This document shows, piece by piece, positions 18,071 to 26,272 of a DNA stretch of 64,000 bases (position 1 is its first letter; every line of letters starts with the position of its first letter). The stretch covers positions 1,197,501-1,261,500 of the forward strand of contig NZ_CP080545.1 in the NCBI RefSeq assembly GCF_019550795.1. The letters run 5' to 3'. The position numbers and the translations under genes were made by a program. The notes below the pieces were generated by a model that did not search any database, had not been told where the DNA came from, and worked only from the letters and a program-made list of their open reading frames with translations. This stretch comes from Paenibacillus sp. sptzw28. GTDB taxonomy: Bacteria > Bacillota > Bacilli > Paenibacillales > Paenibacillaceae.

Positions 18071-19037
18071 GCCCTTTATTCGTTACGGTATGATTGGTAT
18101 TGCCTGTCAGCAGATCAACCACATGGTCCACCCAAGTATCGTAGCCGCGATCAATGACTTCTGAGGAATACCAGGCGGTATGTCCGGTTTGCAATATGCG
18201 GCCCTCTGCAATATGACGCCCGGCTAATGGTTCCCCCGCCAACGAGAACCGGTCGTCGACGGCATATCCCTTCAGGTGCCCTTCCTGGATGGAAACGACT
18301 ACAGCCGCATCGTCGACAAGTGCTGAGCGCGACACATTGATCAAATAGGAACCGGGCTTCATCTGCTGCAGTTCATGGGCTCCGAAGCTGTGCGAGCCGC
18401 CCCAGCTCGACGGATAATGAAGCGACACGACATCGGAAGAGGCGAGCAGCTCGGCCATCGATACCTTTATAACGCTATCGCCCTTGTCCGCTTTCGGATC
18501 ACAGCCGATCACTCTCATGCCGAACGCTTTTGCCAGCTCCGCCACATAACCGCCGATCCGGCCAAGGCCGACGAGGCCGATTGTTTTGCCCCGAAGCTCC
18601 CAGCCTTTGACCGAGGTTCCGGCCGGCACACGTCCTCTAACCCTGTCTTGGCTGAGATGGATCCTCCGCGACAGCGTCAGAAGCAGTCCGATCGTATGCT
18701 CGGCTACCGATATGGTTGAGTATTCCGGCAGATTGGAGAGTGTAATTCCTCTCTCCTCGAGCAGTTCCATATCGATATAGTCAACTCCTGTGGCAAAGAC
18801 GGCAATGCCTATAAGCTTCGGCAGGCGATTCACCCATGTTCCGTCGATGGATGGGACCGAACGGGGCGTTAAGCCCGCCACGTCCGCGTCACCCAGCAGC
18901 AGGACCAGCCGGTCTGCAGGAATGGGATCAAGCGCTTTGCAGTATGTAATTTCACCGGCAAGCTCTAATCGAGCTGTCTGCTCGGTAGTAAAGGTCTCTT
19001 TGCCCATCGCGGTAATAAGAACGGCCTTTTTCTTCAA
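18051..19037 (-). CDS. D-isomer-specific 2-hydroxyacid dehydrogenase family protein
   Basis: A 328-residue NAD(P)-dependent enzyme. The dinucleotide fold is GLVGLGRIGGYVAELAKAFG. The catalytic triad positions of the family can be placed: Arg in LINVSRSALVDD, Glu in SLAGEPLAG, and His in QTGHTAWYS. The N-terminal catalytic half includes GIAVFATGVDYIDMELLEERG. Family members interconvert 2-oxo and D-2-hydroxy acids (lactate, glycerate, phosphoglycerate). The SRSALVDD sequence replaces the more usual RG[KA]-x-VDE, so substrate prediction is unsafe. TTG start at 19037 follows aaagggggag. Confidence 0.85.
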   Translation of the reverse strand: MKKKAVLITAMGKETFTTEQTARLELAGEITYCKALDPIPADRLVLLLGDADVAGLTPRSVPSIDGTWVNRLPKLIGIAVFATGVDYIDMELLEERGITLSNLPEYSTISVAEHTIGLLLTLSRRIHLSQDRVRGRVPAGTSVKGWELRGKTIGLVGLGRIGGYVAELAKAFGMRVIGCDPKADKGDSVIKVSMAELLASSDVVSLHYPSSWGGSHSFGAHELQQMKPGSYLINVSRSALVDDAAVVVSIQEGHLKGYAVDDRFSLAGEPLAGRHIAEGRILQTGHTAWYSSEVIDRGYDTWVDHVVDLLTGNTNHTVTNKGRDFSVR

Positions 19038-19261
19038 TACGTATCTCCCCCTTTAACAGATATGTAATAACTTTACTATATACATTTAGTTACCAGACGA
19101 TGCTGACAGCCTTGTTGCTGCACGATATTCAACCTGCCGCCGGGATGGAAAAACAAAGTTCGGACTGATATGATAACTCTCACAGGCAGAATTCGGAAAA
19201 CGACGATTAGCTCGCAGACGGCAGTAGACGCCGCAGCAAACGAATAGAGGTGTCAATTACG

Positions 19262-19969
19262 ATGACCTTGGAAGAAGTTATGATGAAGCTTGAGAACATG
19301 GGCTCAGAACAGACGAAGCAAACCTTCTTCCGTCACGGGGCGAAGGAACCTCTGTTTGGCGTAAAGGTTGGAGATCTGAAGAAGCTCGTAAAAGACGTAA
19401 AGAAAGACCAAGAACTTGTACAAGCTTTATACGAGACCGGGAATAGCGATGCCATGTATTTGGCCGGGCTCTCCGTCAATCCGAAAACCATGGCGAAAGA
19501 AGTACTGCAAGAGTGGGCGAAGAAAGCCAACTGGCATATGCTGACGGAGTGCACGGTAGCGGGCGTGGCCGCAGAAAGCCCTTTTGCGCTCGAGCTTGCG
19601 AGGGAATGGCTGGTATCAAGCGATGAGTTAATCGCTACCTGCGGGTGGAGTACCTATGCTAACTACATATCCATAACGCCGGATGAGAAATTGGATTTGG
19701 CGGAAATCCGGCGTCTTTTGCAGCAGGTAGAAGCGTCGATTCATGGAGAACGAAACCGTGTACGCTACAACATGAATACTTTTGTTATCGTAGTGGGTGC
19801 GTACGTACAGGCTTTGCACGAGGAGGCTGTACAAGCGGCCGAGGCAATCGGCAAGGTGCATGTGAATGTCGGACAAACAGCCTGTAAAGTGCCGGAAGCA
19901 CGAGCGTATATTGCGAAAATCGAAGCTCTGGGAAAGCTCAGCGTGAAGAAGAAGACCTGTATTTGTTAA
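19262..19969 (+). CDS. DNA alkylation repair protein (AlkD-like HEAT-repeat family)
   Basis: About 235 residues, all-helical, of the DNA alkylation repair family. Characteristic stretches are TFFRHGAKEPLFGVKVGDLK, the NWHMLTECT segment and GWSTYANYI. Characterised AlkD proteins remove N3- and N7-alkylpurines by a HEAT-repeat fold. The C-terminus ends KKKTCIC, as in a subgroup whose glycosylase activity is not established. The ATG at 19262 has agagg about 11 nt upstream; a GTG at 19250 in the same frame lacks a site. It appears monocistronic. Confidence 0.85.
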   Translation: MTLEEVMMKLENMGSEQTKQTFFRHGAKEPLFGVKVGDLKKLVKDVKKDQELVQALYETGNSDAMYLAGLSVNPKTMAKEVLQEWAKKANWHMLTECTVAGVAAESPFALELAREWLVSSDELIATCGWSTYANYISITPDEKLDLAEIRRLLQQVEASIHGERNRVRYNMNTFVIVVGAYVQALHEEAVQAAEAIGKVHVNVGQTACKVPEARAYIAKIEALGKLSVKKKTCIC

Positions 19970-19995
19970 GATTTTGATTAGCTTAGAAGAGTTAT

Positions 19996-20583
19996 TCAAT
20001 TCAGTTTTTGCTCATATACCAGCTTCCCTTCTTGGTCCAGACCCTGTATCGATTTCCAGATGTACTGCTGGTCTCCCTCATTCCATACAAACAGAAACAT
20101 GCGGTCTTCCTTGATCGTTTGACGCAGAACCTCTTCCTTTCCCGCCGGGTTACGGAACTCTTTCTTAACCTCCATGTAAAGGACGACGGTCTTGATCTGA
20201 GGATCGGACACATATCCGTACCACTTCGCAAGCCGCAGCTCTTTATCAATTTGAGATACCTCCCAGCTGTAAGTGAGCGGCTTGCTGTTATCGATTTCCA
20301 TACCGCCAACTCCCCCGCCCGGAAACCACCGGGTGCCCCTTTTTATCGAAGTACCGGCGGAAAACCATTTCTTGTACGTTCCTAGAAAAATGACGGTATT
20401 GCTGTCGAAAGAAACTTCTCTCACAATCTTGGACGGACCGTAGTGGAAGCTGCTCTCGGACAATTCATGCGCTTTCCTGGCATCAGTGCTGCCGTCCAAG
20501 GGATCTCCGTCCCTGAAATAAAGAAAGACCAAGAGAACGGCAACGATCCATTCCGCTGCAGTGATGATCGTCTTCTTTCTCAT
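19996..20583 (-). CDS. Membrane-anchored protein of unknown function
   Basis: A 195-residue protein with one N-terminal transmembrane helix (IITAAEWIVAVLLVFLYF) and an extracellular beta-rich domain containing a glycine-rich turn (WFPGGGVGGMEID). Its ATG overlaps the stop of the upstream gene by four bases (ATGA), so the two are translationally coupled and probably act together. I recognise no family. Confidence 0.65.
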   Translation of the reverse strand: MRKKTIITAAEWIVAVLLVFLYFRDGDPLDGSTDARKAHELSESSFHYGPSKIVREVSFDSNTVIFLGTYKKWFSAGTSIKRGTRWFPGGGVGGMEIDNSKPLTYSWEVSQIDKELRLAKWYGYVSDPQIKTVVLYMEVKKEFRNPAGKEEVLRQTIKEDRMFLFVWNEGDQQYIWKSIQGLDQEGKLVYEQKLN

Positions 20584-21071
20584 TGGTGTTCACCTTCTTG
20601 TGTAAGCGGGATATTCACAGTTGCCTGTCTGTCATATAAATCATATTTCACCTTCAAACTGTTATAGCTGCCTTTTATTGCGTCAAAATGGAGTGTCCCC
20701 TCAGTTCCCCAAGGTTTGCCGTTGCTTCCCGCCGAGTGCTGGAAAGGCTCCTCACCGTTTGGGCCGATTACCTTAACGGCTGAATGTGGAAATGACCACC
20801 CTCCGGGCTCCGCCTTATGAAGCGTGTAATGGAGAACGATCTGTTTCGGTGTTATATAAACCGCGTTTACTGTAAATACATCCCGGTCAATATGCATCAA
20901 GGCGTTCGTTTCGTACACGCTAACTGGACCGTCCTGCTCCAGTGCTTTTAATTCCGCTTTGCTGTTATCCTCCACCGAAAAAAGCTCAATTGCTTGAGGA
21001 ATCAGCAATATCCCGAAAATAACGATGATGACCCTTCTTACTAAGGTTCCCGCGAGGATCAAACGTCTCAT
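20580..21071 (-). CDS. Membrane-anchored protein of unknown function, partner of the 19996-20583 gene
   Basis: A 163-residue protein: a TM helix near residues 10-27 and an outside beta-sandwich-like domain (VFTVNAVYITPKQIVLHYTL, GTEGTLHFDAIKGSY). The strand pattern resembles small immunoglobulin-like domains of sporulation or anti-sigma-linked proteins of bacilli, but this is a weak resemblance. ATG 21071 lies 7 nt after aaggagg, preferred over TTG 21074. First gene of a two-gene operon. Confidence 0.62.
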   Translation of the reverse strand: MRRLILAGTLVRRVIIVIFGILLIPQAIELFSVEDNSKAELKALEQDGPVSVYETNALMHIDRDVFTVNAVYITPKQIVLHYTLHKAEPGGWSFPHSAVKVIGPNGEEPFQHSAGSNGKPWGTEGTLHFDAIKGSYNSLKVKYDLYDRQATVNIPLTQEGEHQ

Positions 21072-21190
21072 CAACCCGCCTCCTTCTATCGATATAACTA
21101 TAACGCGAAAATGAGGAAAAAGTTACGTATATTTACAGCAGGGCGCCCCGGTGATATAATCCGCTTTAACGACAGAGAGGGGGTGAATAT

Positions 21191-21541
21191 ATGTCAAAAA
21201 CAGCGAAGGTGGTTCTGCTCGCCGTTTTACTTATTGCCGCCTGTCTCTGCCCATTTCAGCAGCATGCTGCTGTGGAACAAGGAAACACTATGCAGCTCAG
21301 TTGGGTGAAGAACACGTATCCAACAGCTGAATTCGAGCCGGCCGCTTTCAAAAACGGCCAAACGTCACTCCTGTTCATCCCCGTCATCATTTTCATTATG
21401 TTCCTTTTTATTGCTGTTCCCCCTCTTGGAAGGCTGAAATTTAGCATCCGTTCTTTTATCCCCATTCTAAAGCTGTTCTACATCCTTAATCCTGTTAAAT
21501 TTAAATCCAAATTTATAGCGTTAATCCCTGTTCATCTATAA
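21191..21541 (+). CDS. Small membrane protein of unknown function, upstream of secDF
   Basis: A 116-residue protein beginning at ATG 21191 after gagagggggtg. It has a signal-like helix (VVLLAVLLIAACLCPF) and a second helix (LLFIPVIIFIMFLFIAV), giving a short outside loop and a basic cytoplasmic tail. It ends 26 bp before the secDF start and is probably co-transcribed. No family recognised. Confidence 0.55.
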   Translation: MSKTAKVVLLAVLLIAACLCPFQQHAAVEQGNTMQLSWVKNTYPTAEFEPAAFKNGQTSLLFIPVIIFIMFLFIAVPPLGRLKFSIRSFIPILKLFYILNPVKFKSKFIALIPVHL

Positions 21542-21567
21542 TCATAGAATGAAAGGGAGAATTCAGT

Positions 21568-23691
21568 TTGTTCAAAATAATAAAATCATTAATGCCGTTT
21601 ATATTTACGGTGTTATTATTTGTGACCTTTGTTTTATCGACCGCGCCTTATATTGCCCGTCACATCAAGCTTGGCCTTGATTTGAAAGGCGGCTTCGAGA
21701 TTCTTTACCAGGTTAAACCAGTGGATGCCGGTGGGAAGGTAACCCGGGAGCTGCTTTTGGCAACCGAACGAATAATCGAAAAGCGTATTAATATAAGCAA
21801 AGTGGCGGAGCCGGAGCTAACCATAGAAGGGTCTGACCGCATCCGGGTGAAAATCGCCGGCGTTACAGATCAGACCAAGCTTCGCGAGTTGATCGGTCAA
21901 CCGGCTTACCTGACGTTTAAAGATGATCGCGGCCAGTTGGTGCTGGACGGCCATGACTTATCCCCGAACGGCGCCGTCATTGGATACGACAACTTGAATC
22001 ATCCCGAGGTCATTGTGAAATTCAAAGACCCGGCCAAGCTGGAGGACGTGACGACACGGAATTTCGGGAAACCGTTATCCATTCTGCTCGACGGCAAGGT
22101 TGTTTCAGCGCCGGTAGTACGAAATATCATCAGTACCGGAACCTCTGCTATATCAAGTGCCAATCTGGATTCCGCCACCGAAATGAAAGATCTTCTGAAT
22201 GCCGGATCCATGCCGGCGAAGCTTATTGAGAAACAAGTCAATTCCGTTTCGGCAAGTTTGGGAGAACAGGCGCTTCACAGGACATTGTTTGCAGGGTATG
22301 CCGCATCAGCGGCTATTGCTCTCTTTATGCTAATTGCCTACAGGCTGCCGGGACTAATTGCCAACCTGACGCTTCTTGGTTTTGTATATATCTGCTTCCT
22401 TCTTCTTGACTGGATGAATGCGGCAATGACGCTTTCCGGCATCGCCGGGTTCATACTGGCCATGGGTATGGCGGTCGACGCGAACATCATTACTTACGAG
22501 AAAGTGAAGGAAGAATTGAGGGAAGGCAGGAGCATACGGTCCGCCTGCAGGATTGGCGCCAGGACTTCCTTTCCCACCATTCTCGATGCTCACGTCACGA
22601 CCCTTATCGCCGCTCTCGTGTTAACGATTATCGGCACCAATGCTGTAAAAGGGTTCGCCATCGTCTTAATGATGACGATCATCGTCAGTCTTTTCACCAA
22701 TGTGGTTGGTTCGCGTTTCCTTCTGGGACTGCTCCTCAAGGGGAATATGATCCGTAGTTCTGCATGGTTTGGTGTGAATCCGTGCCGACGGGAGACTATC
22801 GCTGTGCAATCGGCGCCAAATATCGTTAAGGGAAGAAAGCGGTACCTGTTCATCTCAACTTCGATCCTTGTATTGGGACTGCTTGTGATATTAAGCAGAG
22901 GGTTGAATCTGGGGGTCGATTTTCATTCGGGGACAAGACTGGACCTGCACATAGGCAGCACATTTGAAGCGCGGGACATTACAGAGATAATACAAGAGGA
23001 GATTCCCTCAGCATCAATGAAGCCCGTTGTAAAATATGGCGAGAGTGGAACGTCGGCCACGACTACCTTCAGCAGAACGATCCCGGTTAATCAGCTGGAC
23101 TCGGTTGAGAGCAAGCTGAAGGAGAAGTACGGCGATCAAGTAACCAGGCAGGAATCCACCGTTGCTCCCGTAATTGCGGAAGAGATGGTGAAGAAGGCAG
23201 GTCTTGCCATACTTATCGCTTCGGGATGCATCGTGCTGTATACGGCCTTGCGCTTTCATTATTTGTACGGAATAGCATGCATCATTGCACTGATCCATGA
23301 TATTTTGATTCCGATCGCCCTCTTTTCCGTTTTCCGGCTCGAAATCGATTTAACTTTTGTCGCGGCTATACTGACTATTGTCGGTTACTCGCTTAATGAC
23401 ACGATCGTTATATTCGACCGGATTCGTACGAATATGAGGAGGAAAGACATCACATCGGTCCGTGATTTAGAAGAACTTGTGAACACGAGCCTCTGGCAAA
23501 CGATGAAGCGCTCTATTTACACGGTGCTGACTGTATTTATTTCAGCGGTTGGTTTATTATGGCTGGGAGGGGAAAGTATACATCTGTTTTCGCTTGCGCT
23601 CATATTCGGGTTGGTAAGCGGTGCATACTCTTCCATTTTTGTTGCAGCCCCAATATGGCTGATGTTATATAAACACAAATTGAAGGAATAA
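21568..23691 (+). CDS. secDF: Protein translocase subunit SecDF (single chain)
   Basis: A 707-residue fused SecD-SecF, slightly shorter than the usual about 740. SecDF uses the proton gradient to pull proteins through SecYEG on the outer side. Signatures: KLGLDLKGGFEILYQV near the N-terminus, GIAGFILAMGMAVDANIITYEKVKEELR-type D4 region in the SecD half, NLGVDFHSGTRLD opening the SecF half (the more common FKGGT reads FHSGT), and IVGYSLNDTIVIFDRIRTN. Twelve membrane helices fit. TTG start at 21568 follows aaagggag. Whether a second SecDF exists elsewhere cannot be known. Confidence 0.95.
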   Translation: MFKIIKSLMPFIFTVLLFVTFVLSTAPYIARHIKLGLDLKGGFEILYQVKPVDAGGKVTRELLLATERIIEKRINISKVAEPELTIEGSDRIRVKIAGVTDQTKLRELIGQPAYLTFKDDRGQLVLDGHDLSPNGAVIGYDNLNHPEVIVKFKDPAKLEDVTTRNFGKPLSILLDGKVVSAPVVRNIISTGTSAISSANLDSATEMKDLLNAGSMPAKLIEKQVNSVSASLGEQALHRTLFAGYAASAAIALFMLIAYRLPGLIANLTLLGFVYICFLLLDWMNAAMTLSGIAGFILAMGMAVDANIITYEKVKEELREGRSIRSACRIGARTSFPTILDAHVTTLIAALVLTIIGTNAVKGFAIVLMMTIIVSLFTNVVGSRFLLGLLLKGNMIRSSAWFGVNPCRRETIAVQSAPNIVKGRKRYLFISTSILVLGLLVILSRGLNLGVDFHSGTRLDLHIGSTFEARDITEIIQEEIPSASMKPVVKYGESGTSATTTFSRTIPVNQLDSVESKLKEKYGDQVTRQESTVAPVIAEEMVKKAGLAILIASGCIVLYTALRFHYLYGIACIIALIHDILIPIALFSVFRLEIDLTFVAAILTIVGYSLNDTIVIFDRIRTNMRRKDITSVRDLEELVNTSLWQTMKRSIYTVLTVFISAVGLLWLGGESIHLFSLALIFGLVSGAYSSIFVAAPIWLMLYKHKLKE

Positions 23692-23766
23692 TTTCACTTG
23701 CGAATATTCGGTTTTGTGTGAAAATAAAATTATAACGAAGAATGTTGTCAAAAGGAGAAATTGCAG

Positions 23767-24066
23767 ATGAGAAAAAGTATCGAAAATTTTAAAGAGCTGC
23801 TGGTCAAGGAGAATAAGCTTCAGGGGCACGAAGATGTGCTGATTGCATTCGATCATCTGCTGGATATGGTAGATGAGCATGAACGGCAGCATCAGGTTGA
23901 AGTCGGCATTCGCAGCTTGAATTATGAGAAGCCCAATGGTCAATTGGAGGCGGCTATCCGTGAAGAGGCCCTTTTCTTCCGTCAAGCCATTCATACTGTG
24001 ATTGAGCGTACGGTTGCGGATTTGGTTAATAAGGGAAATAAAGAATGGCATAGATTTTTTAAATAA
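23767..24066 (+). CDS. Small soluble helical protein, unknown function
   Basis: A 99-residue acidic helical protein from ATG 23767, 9 nt after aaaggag. It is rich in Glu, His and Leu with a heptad-like middle (LDMVDEHERQHQVEVGIRSL) and no membrane segment. It stands alone between secDF and the tetR terminator. No family recognised; a small DNA- or protein-binding role would be a guess. Confidence 0.6.
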   Translation: MRKSIENFKELLVKENKLQGHEDVLIAFDHLLDMVDEHERQHQVEVGIRSLNYEKPNGQLEAAIREEALFFRQAIHTVIERTVADLVNKGNKEWHRFFK

Positions 24067-24229
24067 GGCCAGGTGTAAATTTGCTGGGGGAAAGGAGTCG
24101 TCGGCTCCTTTATTCCCCGCTTTCGGCGCCATACCGATGAGATGGTTCACCCCACGAAAGTCCATCCCGTTGTATCTTCGAATGAGGTGCAAGGGTTGGT
24201 CATAGACAATTACCCATTGGTCGGCTATT

Positions 24230-24282
24230 AAAAAAAGCGTAAAACAGTCCCTATCTTTCACAAGGTAGGGGCTATTTCACGC
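24230..24282 (-). terminator. Rho-independent terminator of the TetR gene
   Basis: Read on the minus strand, a long imperfect hairpin (GCGTGAAAtAGcCCCTA with its partner ending TTTtACGC) is followed by seven T residues (complement of 24230-24236). It lies about 65 bp after the tetR stop codon. Confidence 0.75.
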
Positions 24283-24348
24283 TTAAGTATGAAGATGGAT
24301 AAAAACGGCGGTTTTTTCGTGAACGTATGAAAGCTATTCTCCATTACC

Positions 24349-24939
24349 CTACCGGAGAATGTCGTCGAGATGGTAGGATACGACAGCCATAAGTTCCTCT
24401 CGCACGAATAGTTCAGGGAAGGTCGTATGATGGACGACTAGCCCATCCACAAGTGCATGCAACCTCTTCGTCTCAAACTCCGCGTTGATACCTTCCTTCG
24501 TCACACTTCGTGCGATAAGATGATCAATCATTCGTCGGAATCCAGCGTGCAGTTCATCGTGAACCTCGCGGCTAAGAGCTCGAATATCTGGATCAGATAC
24601 GGCTTTGCCGGCAAAAGCCAGCCACACCTCAGATTCCAATGTGCGTTCTTCGTCGAGCGGCGTGATCTCCGCGATAATAAGCTCGATGTCGTGACGCGGC
24701 TCGCCCTTGAAAGGGAGCTTCTGTATACGCTCATTTGCTCGTTGGGAAATAAGCCGCATAGAGTAAGCGATCAGCTCATTCTGCGAATCAAAATAATAGC
24801 GTAAGGACCCGAGCGAGATGCCGAGCTCATCCGCGACCCGGCGAACGGTTATACCGTCCAATCCTTCCCGGCGTATCACCTGCCAGGCGGCCTCTGCAAT
24901 TTTCTCTTTTCGTTCCTGATGGTTTACGATTTTCGGCAT
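24349..24939 (-). CDS. TetR-family transcriptional repressor (possibly leaderless)
   Basis: A 196-residue regulator with the N-terminal helix-turn-helix IAEAAWQVIRREGLDGITVR and RVADELGISLGSLRYYFDSQ. The rest is a helical ligand domain. The likely start is ATG 24939; a GTG at 24945 is in frame. No ribosome binding site is present; the -10 element TATAAT ends 6 nt before the ATG, so the message may begin at or near the start codon. Divergent from a membrane protein gene whose promoter overlaps this one, which is therefore the probable target. Confidence 0.85.
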   Translation of the reverse strand: MPKIVNHQERKEKIAEAAWQVIRREGLDGITVRRVADELGISLGSLRYYFDSQNELIAYSMRLISQRANERIQKLPFKGEPRHDIELIIAEITPLDEERTLESEVWLAFAGKAVSDPDIRALSREVHDELHAGFRRMIDHLIARSVTKEGINAEFETKRLHALVDGLVVHHTTFPELFVREELMAVVSYHLDDILR

Positions 24940-24945
24940 ATTCAC

Positions 24946-24973
24946 ATTATAACACGCTTGTTATTTAATACAA
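24946..24973 (-). promoter_or_regulatory. tetR promoter
   Basis: On the minus strand: -35 TTGTAT (complement of 24968-24973), 16-bp spacer, -10 TATAAT (complement of 24946-24951). The predicted start of transcription falls about at 24939, the A of the tetR ATG. Confidence 0.7.
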
Positions 24974-24985
24974 CTGTGCTATAAT
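24958..24985 (+). promoter_or_regulatory. Promoter of the 25029 membrane-protein gene
   Basis: -35 TTGTTA (24958-24963), 16-bp spacer, -10 TATAAT (24980-24985). It overlaps the tetR promoter on the other strand. Confidence 0.7.
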
Positions 24986-25012
24986 AAATCCATCTTTATA
25001 ATACAACTGTAT
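24967..25012. promoter_or_regulatory. Candidate TetR operator: repeated ATACA-AC-TGTAT element
   Basis: AATACAACTGT occurs twice in direct orientation (24967-24977 and 25000-25010), 33 bp apart, i.e. about three helical turns. The second copy extends to the palindrome ATACA-AC-TGTAT (25001-25012). The first copy covers the tetR -35 and the spacer of the divergent promoter; the second lies just downstream of the latter's start. Autorepression plus control of the neighbour is inferred. Confidence 0.6.
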
Positions 25013-25028
25013 CAAAAAAGGAGGGATC

Positions 25029-25565
25029 GTGATTACCGCCATCATCATAGGGTGTGAAATCGCATTCTGGCTGTTCGTCTTGGCCGGCCTGATATTCCGT
25101 TATCTTTTCCGCAGAAAAAGAATTGGTACTCTCTTGCTGTTCTGTACACCTCTAATCGACCTGATACTCTTGGTCGTCACTTTCATCAGTCTAAGAGCAG
25201 GCACGGAAGCGACATATGCCCATGCACTTGCAGCTGTCTACATCGGCGTTTCGATCGGATACGGGCATAGAATGATCCGTTGGGCGGATGTCCGGTTTGC
25301 CCACTGGTTCGCTCATGGTCCTGCACCCGAGCGAAAATACGGAATGGAGCATGCCCGACATGAACGAAACGGCTGGTACCTTCATCTGCTGTCCTGGGTC
25401 ATTGGTTGCGCAATCCTGTATGGGATTATCCTTATGATCGACTTGGGAAGCCAAACGGAGATACTTCTGCAAACTATCCGGATCTGGTCGCTAATTCTCA
25501 GTATTGATTTCTTTATCAGCTTCAGCTACTCGTTCTGGCCGCGCAAGAGGAAGTATACGGCTTAG
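25029..25565 (+). CDS. Integral membrane protein, likely TetR target
   Basis: A 178-residue protein with five hydrophobic helices and two basic loops (FRRKRIG and the final PRKRKYTA), giving a cytoplasmic C-terminus. A long polar loop between helices 3 and 4 is rich in His, Arg and Trp (HRMIRWADVRFAHWFAHG). The GTG at 25029 follows aaggaggg. Resembles uncharacterised small membrane proteins of bacilli that sit beside TetR genes; efflux or membrane-stress function is a guess. Confidence 0.7.
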   Translation: MITAIIIGCEIAFWLFVLAGLIFRYLFRRKRIGTLLLFCTPLIDLILLVVTFISLRAGTEATYAHALAAVYIGVSIGYGHRMIRWADVRFAHWFAHGPAPERKYGMEHARHERNGWYLHLLSWVIGCAILYGIILMIDLGSQTEILLQTIRIWSLILSIDFFISFSYSFWPRKRKYTA

Positions 25566-25743
25566 GAGCTCCTCCATTCCCCCTCATTTACACAGAATTG
25601 TTCTATCAGCCGATGAATGAGGCCATTAAATGGAGTTTAATATATCGGTCGTTTGGAATCCACGATGATTCATGTTATCGGGAATGCTGACGATATTAAA
25701 CTTTAACTGATAAAAATATTTATCAGCTGTCGGACTCTTCAGA

Positions 25744-25771
25744 AGCCCACTCATCGAGTGAGGCTTTTTTT
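25744..25771 (+). terminator. Rho-independent terminator upstream of the sugar ABC operon
   Basis: Hairpin AGCC-c-ACTC / GAGT-ga-GGCT with an ATC loop followed by seven T residues (to 25771). Probably ends the transcript from the 25029 gene, 180 bp upstream. Confidence 0.78.
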
Positions 25772-26232
25772 GCTGTCCTCAGACTGCTTCCGGTTCGTAT
25801 TGTGCATCAGACCCGCTGACGATAGGTTCGTCCACATGCGTCGATATTGATAACTATTATGGTAATTTTGTAACCATAAATTTCTATAACGTTATTTCAT
25901 TTACAATTATCTGCCAATAAAGCGTTTTGCAATCAATACAAGCCCGATTTCGACTTTAAAAATAACATTGTAATTAATTATGTGTTGTGGTATAAGTAAA
26001 ATTGTTAATATAAAACCTTGGATACCTTTGAAAGGGGATAAAAAAAGGACGCCCGATAGCAATACCGTAATATGGAGATAAAAGCAGGCATTTCCGGTTA
26101 ATAGCATTAAAAAAGATGTGAGTACAGTGCAAGTTTTTAATGAAAAGGATTACTTAATTACAGATTGACAATGAAAATGGTTTGAATTAATGTTAACTAA
26201 CAGGTTTAAAGTTAATATTAATGCTAATATCA

Positions 26233-26244
26233 AGCTTTAAAGCT
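26233..26244. promoter_or_regulatory. Palindrome AGCTTTAAAGCT before the sugar-binding protein gene
   Basis: A perfect 12-bp palindrome 28 bp upstream of the ATG at 26273, next to TTAATATTAA-like repeats. Position fits an operator for the ArsR-type regulator encoded at 29601-30533, but no matching copy was found upstream of the GH43 gene, so this is tentative. Confidence 0.35.
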
Positions 26245-26272
26245 AAAACTTACTATTGTAGGGGGAATAGAA

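Larger units (their letters stand above)
25566..26272. other. 700-bp intergenic region upstream of the sugar ABC operon
   Basis: No convincing gene is present. The region holds a perfect short hairpin CTGATAAA-AATA-TTTATCAG (25707-25726), a terminator (25744-25771), an AT-rich stretch from about 25850, and the palindrome at 26233-26244 near the ABC operon start. Short frames on the minus strand around 25907-26107 have no ribosome binding site and low-complexity content. Confidence 0.6.

Noticed and set aside
24110..24234. Short plus-strand stretch (HPTKVHPVVSSNEVQ) reminiscent of a CotD-like spore-coat motif
   Set aside because: No start codon or ribosome binding site, frame stops on both sides, and the resemblance is only a few residues.
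23665..24261. A 198-codon minus-strand frame between secDF and tetR
   Set aside because: Mostly antisense to the 99-residue gene, starts inside the tetR terminator, low-complexity hydrophobic content.
25707..25726. Hairpin CTGATAAA-AATA-TTTATCAG as a terminator
   Set aside because: AT-only small stem with no T run; the real terminator lies just downstream at 25744-25771.
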